Shown: positions 37,654 through 45,659 of the stretch, piece after piece
How the letters are laid out: every line of letters starts with the position of its first letter
How positions within the stretch are numbered: the stretch's first letter is position 1
Assembly (NCBI GenBank): GCA_024226735.1
Contig: JAAELL010000122.1
Span: forward strand, 1-64,000
Direction of reading: 5' to 3'
Length of the DNA stretch: 64,000 nt
Origin: a bacterium
Lineage (GTDB): Bacteria > Planctomycetota > UBA1135 > GCA-002686595
Notes under the pieces: generated by a model
What the model was told of the DNA's origin: nothing
Databases searched by the model: none
The model's input: only the letters and a program-made list of their open reading frames with translations
Position numbers and translations under genes: made by a program

Positions 37654-38429
37654 CAGCCGTCCTCGGACAGTTCGAGGAGGATCTCGTCCTCGGGGTCGAA
37701 GACCGTGACAGCATCGAGAGCGACGGGATCGATCGACTCGATCAGGTCCCAGTTCTCGAGCACCGCAAGCGCGTCGAGCAGGCCCTCGTCCGCCGCGAGG
37801 TTCGCGCCCGCGGGCTGCACGACGGCGACCTCGCCCCCGTCGGTGCCGTCGGTGGGGTCGACGGCCCGATGCGTGAAGCGCCACGTGGCGAACGCTCCGC
37901 CGGTGACGAGCAGCAGGGCGGCGGCGGCGCGCACGAGCGGCGAACGCACGAGCCGCAAGCGAAGCGGTTTGGGACGCGCCGGCGCGGAAGTCACGCGACG
38001 GTCCGCGATCCCGCGCAGCACGCGCTTCTCGAGTCCGATCGGAACCTCGACTGCGTGCGCTTCGTCGAGCAAGCGGTCGAGCCGCGTGTCGTCCGCGCGT
38101 GCCGCGAGTCCGGCGAGCACGCGCGTCGCGAGCCCCTCCGGTACCGCGTCCGCGCTGTCGAGATCGAGCAGCTCGTCGAGGCGCGCGGCGCTGGTCGTCG
38201 CGCGCAGCCTGCGCACGACGCGCCGCGCCAACCTTTCGGGCAGCTTCGGCTCGGGCAAGGTGGCGAGCAGCTCATCGAGCGCTTCCTCGGCCGCGAGTAG
38301 CTCGCGGCACGCCGTGCAGCCGAGCAGGTGTTCGTGCCAGCCGAGCTGGACGAGGTCGGCGCGCCCTTCCAGGGAGCACTCGAGGCTCCGCTCCAGGAGC
38401 CCTTGGAATTCGATGCAAGCGACGTTCAT
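37653..38429 (-). CDS. Anti-sigma factor with zinc-binding motif
   Basis: A 258-aa protein. The N-terminal zinc-finger-type anti-sigma motif is WHEHLLGCTACREL (H-x3-x-C-x2-C), followed by Leu-rich helices (three repeats of LDELLxLxxAxxVPEGLxxRVLxGL) and a single membrane segment (VRAAAALLLVTGGAFATW, about 168-185) with a short acidic outer part. It overlaps the sigma-factor stop by 4 nt. It should hold the ECF factor at the membrane until released. The three VPEGL-RVL repeats are a distinctive feature. Confidence 0.85.
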   Translation of the reverse strand: MNVACIEFQGLLERSLECSLEGRADLVQLGWHEHLLGCTACRELLAAEEALDELLATLPEPKLPERLARRVVRRLRATTSAARLDELLDLDSADAVPEGLATRVLAGLAARADDTRLDRLLDEAHAVEVPIGLEKRVLRGIADRRVTSAPARPKPLRLRLVRSPLVRAAAALLLVTGGAFATWRFTHRAVDPTDGTDGGEVAVVQPAGANLAADEGLLDALAVLENWDLIESIDPVALDAVTVFDPEDEILLELSEDG

Positions 38430-39058
38430 AGCTCTTCCGCCAGGAACGGGGCGAGGTTCGCGCGCAGCGTCGTGCGTGCGCGATGGATCAGGGATTTGAT
38501 CGCCTTCTCGGACGACGAGAGGATCTCGGCGATCTCGACGTAGGGCATCTCGTGGTACTTGGCGAGCACGAGCGCCATGCGCTGGTTGTCGGGGAGCTCC
38601 TCGATCGCGGCGCGCACCGCGAGCACGACGTCTGCGCGCTCGAGCCTCTGCGCCGGATCGGGGGCGTCCTCGTCGTGGACGTCGCGCCGCACGTCGTCTT
38701 CTCCAGGGGCACTCGCGTCGAGCGAGACGAGCTCCTTCGGCCGCCCGCGCTGGGTCTCGTTGACGGCCAAGTTGTAGACGATGCGGTAGAGCCAGGTGAG
38801 GAAGCGTGCGGTCGGCTCGTAGCGGTCGCGCGAGCGAATGACGCGCAGGAACACCTCCTGCACGAGGTCCTCGCGGCTGGTGTGGCGGCCGAGAAAGCGC
38901 GTGAGGAGCGCGTAGACCCGCCCCGAGTAGCCCTCGACCAGGCGCTCGAAGGCCGTCTCATCGCCGCTGCGCCAGGCCAGCATCAGGGCGGCACCGCCAT
39001 CCAGCTCATGGGGCGGCCCGTCGGGCGTCTCGGGCGTGTCTCGTTCCGTGTCGCTCAT
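38426..39058 (-). CDS. ECF RNA polymerase sigma factor (RpoE-like)
   Basis: A 210-aa sigma-70 family protein. Region 2: AFERLVEGYSGRVYALLTRF, DLVQEVFLRVIRSRDRYEP, FLTWLYRIVYNLAVNETQR. Region 4: IEELPDNQRMALVLAKYHEM, PYVEIAEILSSSEKAIKSLIHRARTTLR. A complete two-domain ECF factor. Start 39058 is followed by an acidic Pro-rich lead. It is first of a three-gene operon: sigma, anti-sigma (4-nt overlap), DUF3106-like. Confidence 0.92.
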   Translation of the reverse strand: MSDTERDTPETPDGPPHELDGGAALMLAWRSGDETAFERLVEGYSGRVYALLTRFLGRHTSREDLVQEVFLRVIRSRDRYEPTARFLTWLYRIVYNLAVNETQRGRPKELVSLDASAPGEDDVRRDVHDEDAPDPAQRLERADVVLAVRAAIEELPDNQRMALVLAKYHEMPYVEIAEILSSSEKAIKSLIHRARTTLRANLAPFLAEEL

Positions 39059-39101
39059 GTCCGGAGCATGCAACCCTTGAAGCCCGCCCAGGTTCCGCGC
39101 T

Positions 39102-40262
39102 CTACAGCCGCCGAATCGCGGAGGGCGGCCAGACGACCCAGGTCGGCCGCCCCAGGACCTTCTCGACGCTGTACGGGCCACGCTCGCGGCTGTCGAGGCT
39201 GCACGGGGAATTGTCGCCGAGGACGAAGATCTCGTCGCCCGAGAGCTCGCACGCCCGCTCGATTCCAAAGTCGCCGTCCGAGCGCCGGGTGTAGTGCAAG
39301 TCGCGCCAGATGCGCACGCCGCGCACGCGCAACAGGCAGCCCTCGCCGCCGAACTGGACGCGCGAGGCGAGTGATTTGCCCTCCTCTTGCGTGTCGCGCG
39401 CAAGGAACCCGTTCGACGCGTAGCTCGCGAGCATCGGCTGCTCGTCGTTGAACACGAAACGCAGGAAGTTGTCGATGTTCTCGAAGCGCACGCGCGCCCA
39501 GGTGCCGAAGGCGTAAGGGAACTCCGTGCGGTCGAACTCCTCGTCGTCGTCGAGCGACGACCCGGTGCGTGAGAGAACGGCCGTCAAGCGCCCGTCGTGG
39601 TCGGCGTCGTCGAGATCGATCGCGACCTCGAACGTGTCTCCCTGTTCGACGAGCACGAGCCGCAAGCGGCCGCCGGGCTCGGGCACGAGGAACTCGAGCT
39701 GCAGCGCGGCGTCGTTCACCGAGTACATGCCCTCGACGAAGTTCCCCGCGCGGTCGAAGCGACCGTCGAGCAGGTGCGGGTGGTAGCGCATCAGCCCGAG
39801 CGCGTTGCCGATCGGCACGTCGCGCGCGTCGAGCTCGAAGTACTCGCCGTGATCGGTCCACGGATCACGCTTGGTCCCGCCGCGCTCGAAGAACTGCTCG
39901 ATCGGCTGGCGCTCCGCGTCGAAGACGAGAACGGGTTCGGAGCGCTCCTCGATCGGGCGTGGGGCGCCACCGATCAGAACGTCGCCGACGTCGGTGATCT
40001 GGACTTTGTCGTGGGGACGGCCGATGAGGCGCTTGACGAACGAGTCCGTGCCGTCGCGCACGACGACGAGCTCGCCGCGGCCGGGGACCGAGCGGTCGTA
40101 GCGCAGGAACACCCACTCGTCGGGGAACAGCGAGGGCTCCATGGACGAGGACGACACGCGGTACACGTCGCCGACGAACGTGCGGACGCCAAACACGACC
40201 AGGGAGGTCGCGACGAGCGCCCACAGGAACCGTCTCAGTTTCGTGCTGCGAAGGAACGCCAT
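39102..40262 (-). CDS. lepB: Signal peptidase I with a large insert
   Basis: A 386-aa S26 peptidase. After one N-terminal membrane segment (FLWALVATSLVVFGVRTFV) comes box B, VSSSSMEPSLFPDEWVFL (nucleophile Ser before Met-Glu-Pro), and box D, DSFVKRLIGRPHD (general-base Lys). The final box E is DEIFVLGDNSPCSLDSRERGP. Between the Lys box and box E is an insert of about 230 residues (LamG/concanavalin-like strands, YFELDARDVPIGNAL ... VRFENIDNFLRFVFNDEQP), much larger than the E. coli cap. It removes signal peptides from exported proteins. ATG 40262 is preferred to a TTG 6 nt upstream. Confidence 0.88.
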   Translation of the reverse strand: MAFLRSTKLRRFLWALVATSLVVFGVRTFVGDVYRVSSSSMEPSLFPDEWVFLRYDRSVPGRGELVVVRDGTDSFVKRLIGRPHDKVQITDVGDVLIGGAPRPIEERSEPVLVFDAERQPIEQFFERGGTKRDPWTDHGEYFELDARDVPIGNALGLMRYHPHLLDGRFDRAGNFVEGMYSVNDAALQLEFLVPEPGGRLRLVLVEQGDTFEVAIDLDDADHDGRLTAVLSRTGSSLDDDEEFDRTEFPYAFGTWARVRFENIDNFLRFVFNDEQPMLASYASNGFLARDTQEEGKSLASRVQFGGEGCLLRVRGVRIWRDLHYTRRSDGDFGIERACELSGDEIFVLGDNSPCSLDSRERGPYSVEKVLGRPTWVVWPPSAIRRL

Positions 40263-40287
40263 GTCCAAGACCCTCTCGAGGGAGCCA

Positions 40288-41652
40288 TCAGAATCCTACG
40301 AGCTGACGGGCCACCAGGATGTAGATCAACGAGCCCGAGATGTCCGAAAGCGTGATCAGCGCCGGGCCGGCAACGATCGCGGGGTCGATCCCGAGCCTAC
40401 GACAACTTACCGGAACCGCGCAGCCCAAAAAGGCCGCCCACGAGACCGCCACCGCGATCGCGGTGCCGACGGCCACCCCGAACAGGTCGATCCAGGTTCC
40501 CGCCTCCATCCACGAGGCGATGAAGATCGTAACGCCACCGCAAATCAGCCCCACCAGCGTGCCTACCGTCAGCTCCGAGAGGAGCACGGCCCCCTCGCGC
40601 TCGGGCTCCACCTCGCCCGTCGCGAAGCCGCGCACGAGGATCGTCGACGACTGGATGCCGACGTTGCCCGCGAGGCCGATGATCAGAGGTAGATAACGCA
40701 AGATCGAGGCATCGCCTCCGGTCTCGTCGCCCCCCAAGAAGTAGCTCAGGATCTTCGCCGAGACGAGTCCGCCCAGGACCGTTACGGCCATGAGCGGCAT
40801 GCGTTGGCGCGTGCGCACCAGAACCGGTAGTCGCGTCTGCTGCTTGGCCGTCGTACCGACGAGGCGTTGGATGTCCTCGCGCGCCTCCTCTTCGAGGATC
40901 TCCGCCGCATCCTCGGCGGAGATGACGCCGACCAGCGCACCGTCCGGTCCGACGACGCCCAGCGCGGACAGGCTGTACTTCTGGATCTGGTTCGCGGCCT
41001 CTTCCTGGTCGGCGTTCGCGTCGATCGTGAACGGCTCGACCATCACGTCTTCGACGAGATCGTGGATCGAGTGCGTCAGGAGCGAGCGGTCGGACAGGAA
41101 GCCGACCGGGTTCTGCTCCTCGTCGAGAATGAAGACGCCGAGAATGTCCTCGGCCTCCTCGCCCTCCTTTTTGACTTCCTTGACCGCGTCGCCAACGCGC
41201 GTGCCTCTCTGGATGTTGACGAACTCGGTCTTCATCACCCCGCCCGCGGTGTCGGGCGGGTAGGCCGACAGCTCGCGCAGGACGAGCGCGTCCTCGACCG
41301 GAATCGAGTCGAGCACGTCCTCCGCGACGCGTTCGTCCGCTTCGGCCAGGAGGTCGACCGCGTCGTCGGAGGGCAGCTCCTCGACGAGCGAGCGCAGGTC
41401 GCCCGCCGACATCCGCGCCGCAAGGTCGTTGATCAGACCTTCATCGGCGAACTCGAGAATCTCGGCCTGGAAGCCCGTGTCGAGCTCGACGAAGACGTGC
41501 CAGGCGTCCCCATCGTCCAGGTCCTGCAGCCACTCCGCGGCGTCGGCGGGGTGTATCTCTCCCAAGACACCGGCCGCACGGGCGGGCGAGTCGATCCCGG
41601 TGTCCCTCAGCGCGCGGAGGGCCTGCATGCGTTCCTCGTCGCTGCCAGGCAT
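40288..41652 (-). CDS. mgtE: Magnesium transporter MgtE
   Basis: A 454-aa protein with the usual MgtE order: N-terminal superhelical domain with HPADAAEWLQDLD and repeats (about 30-130), two CBS domains (about 135-255; LSAYPPDTAGGVMKTEFV, NPVGFLSDRSLLTH, LGVVGPDGALVGVISAEDAAE), and a five-helix channel from about 285 with VTVLGGLVSAK, PLIIGLAGNVGIQSSTILVRG and PALITLSDISGSLIYILVA. The cytoplasmic domains sense Mg2+ and gate the pore. ATG 41652 gives a normal length; a longer frame to 41850 overlaps the divergent gene. Confidence 0.93.
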   Translation of the reverse strand: MPGSDEERMQALRALRDTGIDSPARAAGVLGEIHPADAAEWLQDLDDGDAWHVFVELDTGFQAEILEFADEGLINDLAARMSAGDLRSLVEELPSDDAVDLLAEADERVAEDVLDSIPVEDALVLRELSAYPPDTAGGVMKTEFVNIQRGTRVGDAVKEVKKEGEEAEDILGVFILDEEQNPVGFLSDRSLLTHSIHDLVEDVMVEPFTIDANADQEEAANQIQKYSLSALGVVGPDGALVGVISAEDAAEILEEEAREDIQRLVGTTAKQQTRLPVLVRTRQRMPLMAVTVLGGLVSAKILSYFLGGDETGGDASILRYLPLIIGLAGNVGIQSSTILVRGFATGEVEPEREGAVLLSELTVGTLVGLICGGVTIFIASWMEAGTWIDLFGVAVGTAIAVAVSWAAFLGCAVPVSCRRLGIDPAIVAGPALITLSDISGSLIYILVARQLVGF

Positions 41653-41820
41653 CGCGGGAGAGGCTACGGGTTGGGCCGTGAGAAACCCCTCGAAAACGGC
41701 TAGGAGTCTGTGCGACGAGTGTCGCATTCCGGGGGTGGCACCTCCGGATTCGCCATCCGTGGCGAAGACTCCTAGAATGAGGCGTTGGCACCACGCCAAG
41801 AGCCTCTTTGGAGAGCGAGT

Positions 41821-43032
41821 ATGAGCGACGAGCACAAGGACCTGATCCACGACTGGAACACCCCCAAAAAACCGGTGGGCAAGATCCAGTTCGACGACGA
41901 GACGCTGCGCGACGGACTGCAGAGCCCATCGGCGCAGGACCCCGATCTCGACGTCAAGATCCGCCTGATCCAGCTGATGGACGAGCTGGGGATCCAGACC
42001 GCGGACATCGGTCTACCAGGCGCGAGTCCGAAAGCGCGCGAGCACATCGCGCAACTCGTGCGCGAGATGGAGACGCTCCAGATCACGCCCAACGTCGCGT
42101 GCCGCACGCTGATCTCCGACATCGAGCCCATCGTCGATGTCGTCCAGGAGACGGGGCAGCCCGTCGAGGTCTGCACCTTCATCGGCTCGAGCCCCATCCG
42201 CCAGTACGCGGAGGACTGGGAGCTCGACACGATGCTGAAGCTCAGTCGCGACGCGATCGAGTTCTGCACGGCGAACAACCTGCAGTCGATGTTCGTCACC
42301 GAGGACACGACGCGCGCTCATCCCGACACCGTGCGCGCCCTGTTCACGGCGGCGATCGAGGCCGGCGCCAGCCGCATCTGCATCTGCGACACCTGCGGCC
42401 ACGCGACGCCGTCCGGCGCGCGCGCCCTCGTGCGTTTCGTGAAGGAGGAGATCGTCGACAAGCTCGGCGTCGACGTCGGAATCGACTGGCACGGCCACCG
42501 CGACCGCGGTCTCGGATTGATCAACGCGCTCACGGCCCTCGAGGCCGGCGCGAGCCGCATCCACGGCACGGCGCTCGGCGTCGGCGAGCGCGCGGGCAAC
42601 ACGGAGATGGACCTGCTCCTGGTCAACCTCAAGCTCGTCGGCTGGATCGACAACGACCTGACCAAGCTCGGCGAGTACTGCCGCCTCGCCGCCGAGGCGA
42701 TCGGCGTGCCCCTGCCGCACAACTACCCCGTCTTCGGCAGCGACGCGTTCGAGACCGCGACGGGCGTCCACGCCGCCGCGGTGATCAAGGCCTTCAAGAA
42801 GGGCCACGACTGGCTCGCCAACCGCGTCTACTCCGGCGTTCCCGCCGATCTCTTCGGCCTCGAGCAGATCATCACCGTCGGGCCGATGAGCGGGAGGTCG
42901 AACGTCACCTGGTTCCTGGAGAAGCGCGGCATCGAGCCGACCGAAGACCGCGTCGAGCGCATCCTCGCGAAGGCGAAGATGACGTCGCGCAACCTGACCG
43001 ACGAAGAGGTCCTGGAAGCGGCCGGGGTGTAG
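41821..43032 (+). CDS. 2-isopropylmalate/homocitrate synthase-like enzyme
   Basis: A 403-aa HMGL-like condensing enzyme. The DRE-TIM barrel motif is IQFDDETLRDGLQSPSAQD; further metal ligands are in DWHGHRDRGLGLINAL, with VCDTCG-type CICDTCGHATP. It ends after the barrel and a short helical subdomain without the LeuA C-terminal regulatory domain, as in homocitrate or citramalate synthases and truncated LeuA paralogs. It condenses acetyl-CoA with a 2-oxo acid; which one cannot be told. ATG 41821 is preceded by a GGAG-type site. Confidence 0.88.
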   Translation: MSDEHKDLIHDWNTPKKPVGKIQFDDETLRDGLQSPSAQDPDLDVKIRLIQLMDELGIQTADIGLPGASPKAREHIAQLVREMETLQITPNVACRTLISDIEPIVDVVQETGQPVEVCTFIGSSPIRQYAEDWELDTMLKLSRDAIEFCTANNLQSMFVTEDTTRAHPDTVRALFTAAIEAGASRICICDTCGHATPSGARALVRFVKEEIVDKLGVDVGIDWHGHRDRGLGLINALTALEAGASRIHGTALGVGERAGNTEMDLLLVNLKLVGWIDNDLTKLGEYCRLAAEAIGVPLPHNYPVFGSDAFETATGVHAAAVIKAFKKGHDWLANRVYSGVPADLFGLEQIITVGPMSGRSNVTWFLEKRGIEPTEDRVERILAKAKMTSRNLTDEEVLEAAGV

Positions 43033-43058
43033 CGCGTAGCCGGGTTCTGTGCGTCAAT

Positions 43059-43091
43059 CACGAGGGGGGCTGGTGCCCAGCCCCCCTCGTG
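43059..43091. terminator. G-rich 15-bp hairpin after the LeuA-like gene
   Basis: A perfect 15-bp stem with a 3-nt loop (cacgaggggggctgg / ccagcccccctcgtg), 27 nt after the LeuA-like stop and 60 nt before the next plus-strand gene. There is no T-run. A related hairpin with the same ggggggctgg/ccagcc core occurs at 61929-61958, also in front of a plus-strand gene. Confidence 0.6.
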
Positions 43092-43150
43092 CCGCTGCGC
43101 TCGGCCGTAAAACTTGGCTCAAGGACCCCCCTCGTCGAGAAGACCGTGTC

Positions 43151-44320
43151 ATGACTCGATTCGCGCCCCTAGCCCTCTTCACCCTGCTCCTCGCCACAAC
43201 CGACGCCGCCCGCGCCCAAAGCGCGTGCGGTTCACTGCTCTTCGACGGCACCGACGACATCGCGACGGTGCTCAACTCGAGCGGCGACTTCGACATGGGC
43301 TCGGCGCTGACGATCGAGGCCTGGGTGCGCACCGACAACGCTCTGGGCGGAGCGACGTGGGTCGGCGCAACGACGCCGCCGGGGGCGGGCGCGTGGCAGA
43401 TCGGCGCGGGCGTCACGGCGCCGAGCGACGCTCTGATCGTCGTCGCGACCCCGCAGACCTCCGCCGCCGTCGCGGCCGGCGCCGTGCAGACGGGCACGTG
43501 GCAGCACTTCGCGGGGACCTACGACGGTTCGATCATGCGCATCTTCGTGAACGGTGCGCAGGGCGGCGCATTCGGTCACCCCAGCCCCGGCCCCACCCTG
43601 ACGATCGGCAACCTGATCTTCGGTCGCTTCCCGGTGAGCGGCTCGAGCCTGTTCTTCAACGGCGCGCTCGACGAAGTCCGCGTCTGGAACGTCGTGCGCA
43701 CGCCGGCGCAGATCCAGCAGAGCTTCATGCAGGAGCTGAACGGCAACGAGGCGGGCCTCGTCGGCTACTACAAGTTCGACGAGCCCGGGGGCAACGTCAT
43801 CCTCGACAGCTCGACGGCGGGCAACAACGGCTTCCTCGGTGCCGCCGCCGGCCCCGCGCCCGACGACCCGACCCGCATCCCCGACTCCCCGCCGTTCATC
43901 GACTGCGCGCTCGGCGCCAGCTACTGCGGCCCCTCCGTGCCCAACTCCTCCGGCTTCGGCGCGACGATCTCCGCCGCCGGCAGCCCGCAGGTCGCCGTCA
44001 ACAACGTCACCCTCACCGCGGTCGACCTGCCCGTCTCCGAGTTCGGCTACTTCATCACCGGCCAGACCCAGGGCTTCTTCAGTCCGCCGGGCTCCCAGGG
44101 CTTCATCTGCCTGACGGGAACGATCGGCCGCTACAACCAGATCGCCAACATCATCCAAGGCCCGGTCGGCACGATCACGATCGACCTGAACGCGATCCCG
44201 GTGACTCCGCCGATCGCGGTGACGCCGGGCGAGACGTGGAACTTCCAGTGCTGGTTCCGCGACAACAATCCGAACCTGACGTCGAACTTCACCGACGGGT
44301 TGTCGATCGGGTTTCAGTGA
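43151..44320 (+). CDS. Secreted LamG/concanavalin-like protein with CTD
   Basis: A 389-aa protein with a signal peptide (about 1-23, ending ARAQS). Residues about 28-225 are a LamG-type lectin-like sandwich: LLFDGTDDIATV, LTIEAWVRTD, WQHFAGTYDG, MRIFVNGA, GALDEVRVWNVVRTPAQIQQ, GYYKFDEPGGN. A CTD closes it: SYCGPSVPNSSGFGATIS, EFGYFITGQTQGF, PPGSQGFICLTGTIGRYNQ, PGETWNFQCWFRD, TSNFTDGLSIGFQ. Its CTD is the closest relative in this window of the CTD at 53278. It forms the left border of the DGR island. Confidence 0.87.
   Translation: MTRFAPLALFTLLLATTDAARAQSACGSLLFDGTDDIATVLNSSGDFDMGSALTIEAWVRTDNALGGATWVGATTPPGAGAWQIGAGVTAPSDALIVVATPQTSAAVAAGAVQTGTWQHFAGTYDGSIMRIFVNGAQGGAFGHPSPGPTLTIGNLIFGRFPVSGSSLFFNGALDEVRVWNVVRTPAQIQQSFMQELNGNEAGLVGYYKFDEPGGNVILDSSTAGNNGFLGAAAGPAPDDPTRIPDSPPFIDCALGASYCGPSVPNSSGFGATISAAGSPQVAVNNVTLTAVDLPVSEFGYFITGQTQGFFSPPGSQGFICLTGTIGRYNQIANIIQGPVGTITIDLNAIPVTPPIAVTPGETWNFQCWFRDNNPNLTSNFTDGLSIGFQ
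44224..44263 (+). repeat. Left arm of a 40-nt inverted repeat flanking the DGR island
   Basis: These 40 nt (inside the CTD coding sequence, encoding the PGETWNFQCWFRD region) are identical to the reverse complement of 53326-53365. With one mismatch the match extends 8 nt further upstream. The arms face each other across about 9 kb. Confidence 0.75.
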
Positions 44321-44450
44321 TCGTCCTACGTGCCGTTCGACCAGCGCTCGAGCTCGTCCATCGACACCTGCAGGTCTTGATGCGACCAGTGCCGTGTCCG
44401 CGAACCTTCGCCGGCGCGTCCCGCACCTTGCTCCGGCCCGCTCCCGCTCT

Positions 44451-44465
44451 GGCGGCTCCGCCGCC
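44451..44465 (-). promoter_or_regulatory. Hairpin downstream of the second FGE gene
   Basis: ggcggc-tcc-gccgcc, a 6-bp stem with a 3-nt loop, 17 nt after the stop of the FGE gene. The same hairpin and nearly the same flanking bases follow the diversified target (47200-47214). In characterised DGRs a hairpin or cruciform a few nt after the variable repeat promotes homing; that role is inferred here. Confidence 0.55.
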
Positions 44466-44482
44466 GCTCTTGCTCGCTTGGC

Positions 44483-45373
44483 TCACTCCTGACCTCGGGC
44501 AAGACGAAAACCCAGGCGGTCGAAGCGAGACCCGGGCAAGTAGGCGAAGCGAAACGCCGCGCGCAGGCCGCGCGCATCGCCGCCCCACGAGCCGCCGCGG
44601 ACGACGCGCTGGGACCCCCCCGTCGGGCCCACGGGATCGGGTTGTCCTTCGGGTTCGTAGGAACCGTGCCAGTCCGCGCACCATTCCCAAACATTGCCCA
44701 ACGTGTCGAACAGCCCCCAATCGTTCGGTCGCTTCAAGCCCACGACGTGCGTACCTCCTCGATCCGCTTCGTATTGCTTCTCCTTCCAGCTGGACACGTC
44801 CCAACCGCTCTTGAGCTCGAAGTCCACGCCGCAATTGCCGCCGTACCACGCGATCGGATCCAGCGCTGGAGCGTTGCGTTGTCCACGGATCTCGAGGTCC
44901 CCCGCGTAGGTCGCCGTCGTCGTCCCGGCGCGGCATGCGTACTCCCACTCCGCCTCCGTCGGCAACCGCAAGTCGAGCCCGACTCGCATCTCGTTTGCAC
45001 GCCGCAGGAACCCTTGGACCTCCTCGAACGAGACTTGCTCCACCGGCCGATCGGGCGCGACGAAACGGCTCGGGTTCTTGCCCTCCACAGCCTCCCAGAA
45101 CACCTGCGTGCACGGGGTATCAGCGAGCCAAAACCCACGCGTCAGCTCGACGGCGTGCTGCCGCTCGTCCTCGAAACGGCCGGCCTCCTCCTCAGGCGAC
45201 CCCATGGTGAAACGGCCCGGAGCGATCCAACGCATCCGCTGGACGGCGTTCCCGATCGAGATCTCGGTGAACACACCGTAGCGGTCCTCGCCCCAGCCCG
45301 AGGCCCACTCGGGCGGCAGGCCAAGAGAGAGTGGGTGGTCGCGGTAGTCGATCATGTCGAAGGGGACCCCCAC
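44483..45373 (-). CDS. FGE/SUMF1-fold protein, second or former DGR target
   Basis: A 296-aa single-domain protein of the formylglycine-generating-enzyme/C-type-lectin-like fold: MRWIAPGRFTMGSPEEEAGR, GFWLADTPCTQVFWEAV, LPTEAEWEYACRAGTTTATY, WGLFDTLGNVWEWCADWH, RVVRGGSWGGDARGLRAAFR, LGFRLARGQE. It is a close paralog of the C-terminus of the 995-aa target and shares its last codons and 3' flank. Its variable-region position (about 253-293) differs from TR at both A and non-A bases, so it is not a recent copy of this TR. The start may be GTG 45373 or ATG 45355; neither has a clear Shine-Dalgarno. It lies directly after the TR. Confidence 0.8.
   Translation of the reverse strand: MGVPFDMIDYRDHPLSLGLPPEWASGWGEDRYGVFTEISIGNAVQRMRWIAPGRFTMGSPEEEAGRFEDERQHAVELTRGFWLADTPCTQVFWEAVEGKNPSRFVAPDRPVEQVSFEEVQGFLRRANEMRVGLDLRLPTEAEWEYACRAGTTTATYAGDLEIRGQRNAPALDPIAWYGGNCGVDFELKSGWDVSSWKEKQYEADRGGTHVVGLKRPNDWGLFDTLGNVWEWCADWHGSYEPEGQPDPVGPTGGSQRVVRGGSWGGDARGLRAAFRFAYLPGSRFDRLGFRLARGQE
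44494..44617 (-). repeat. VR2: diverged variable-repeat counterpart
   Basis: This is the segment of the second FGE gene that aligns with TR and VR1 without gaps over 41 codons. About half of roughly 50 mismatches to TR are at non-adenine bases, including synonymous third positions. Only the final 20-odd bases (gtcttgcccgag and on into the shared 3' flank) are identical. It fits a relic target or a target of another TR. Confidence 0.6.
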
Positions 45374-45432
45374 GAGGTTCCGCGGAGGACTCTGTCCCCC
45401 CTACTTCCACGTGGGGATCCACGGTCTGTTCG

Positions 45433-45450
45433 CTGCCGCCGGTGCGGCAG
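45433..45450 (-). promoter_or_regulatory. Hairpin downstream of TR (distal)
   Basis: ctgccgc / gcggcag, a 7-bp stem with a 4-nt loop in the 125-nt gap between TR and the second FGE gene. It could be part of the structured 3' portion of the TR RNA or a terminator. Confidence 0.4.
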
Positions 45451-45472
45451 ACGGGAGGCGGATCGGGTCAGG

Positions 45473-45492
45473 CCGGGACCGTCCGGTCCCGG
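45473..45492 (-). promoter_or_regulatory. Hairpin immediately downstream of TR
   Basis: ccgggaccg / cggtcccgg, a perfect 9-bp stem with 2 nt between the arms (in practice a slightly larger loop), 6 nt beyond the 3' end of TR on the minus strand. In studied DGRs the RNA 3' of TR folds and primes reverse transcription; this is the candidate element here. Confidence 0.5.
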
Positions 45493-45498
45493 TGCGAG

Positions 45499-45622
45499 CT
45501 CGGGCAAGACGGAAGCCGATGTTGTCGTTCTGGTTGTCGGGGTGGGTCCTGTTCCGCTGGGCCGCCCGCACGTTGCGAGCGTTGTTGTTCCAGGAGCCAC
45601 CGCGCAGCACGCGCTTCGAGCC
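45499..45622 (-). repeat. DGR template repeat (TR)
   Basis: A 124-nt segment 37 nt beyond the reverse transcriptase stop. Read in the target frame it encodes GSKRVLRGGSWNNNARNVR and, further on, THPDNQNDNIGFRLAR, with nine AAC codons at the positions that vary in the target. Against VR1 there are 12 mismatches: 11 at the template's roughly 27 adenines and only 1 (C to T) at the other 97 bases. This adenine bias is diagnostic of mutagenic retrohoming. It is transcribed as non-coding RNA. TR and VR share the 3' edge cttgcccgag; beyond that they diverge. Confidence 0.95.
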
Positions 45623-45659
45623 CTCGGGATCCGCAACCCGGCGCCGCGAATCGACGCCG

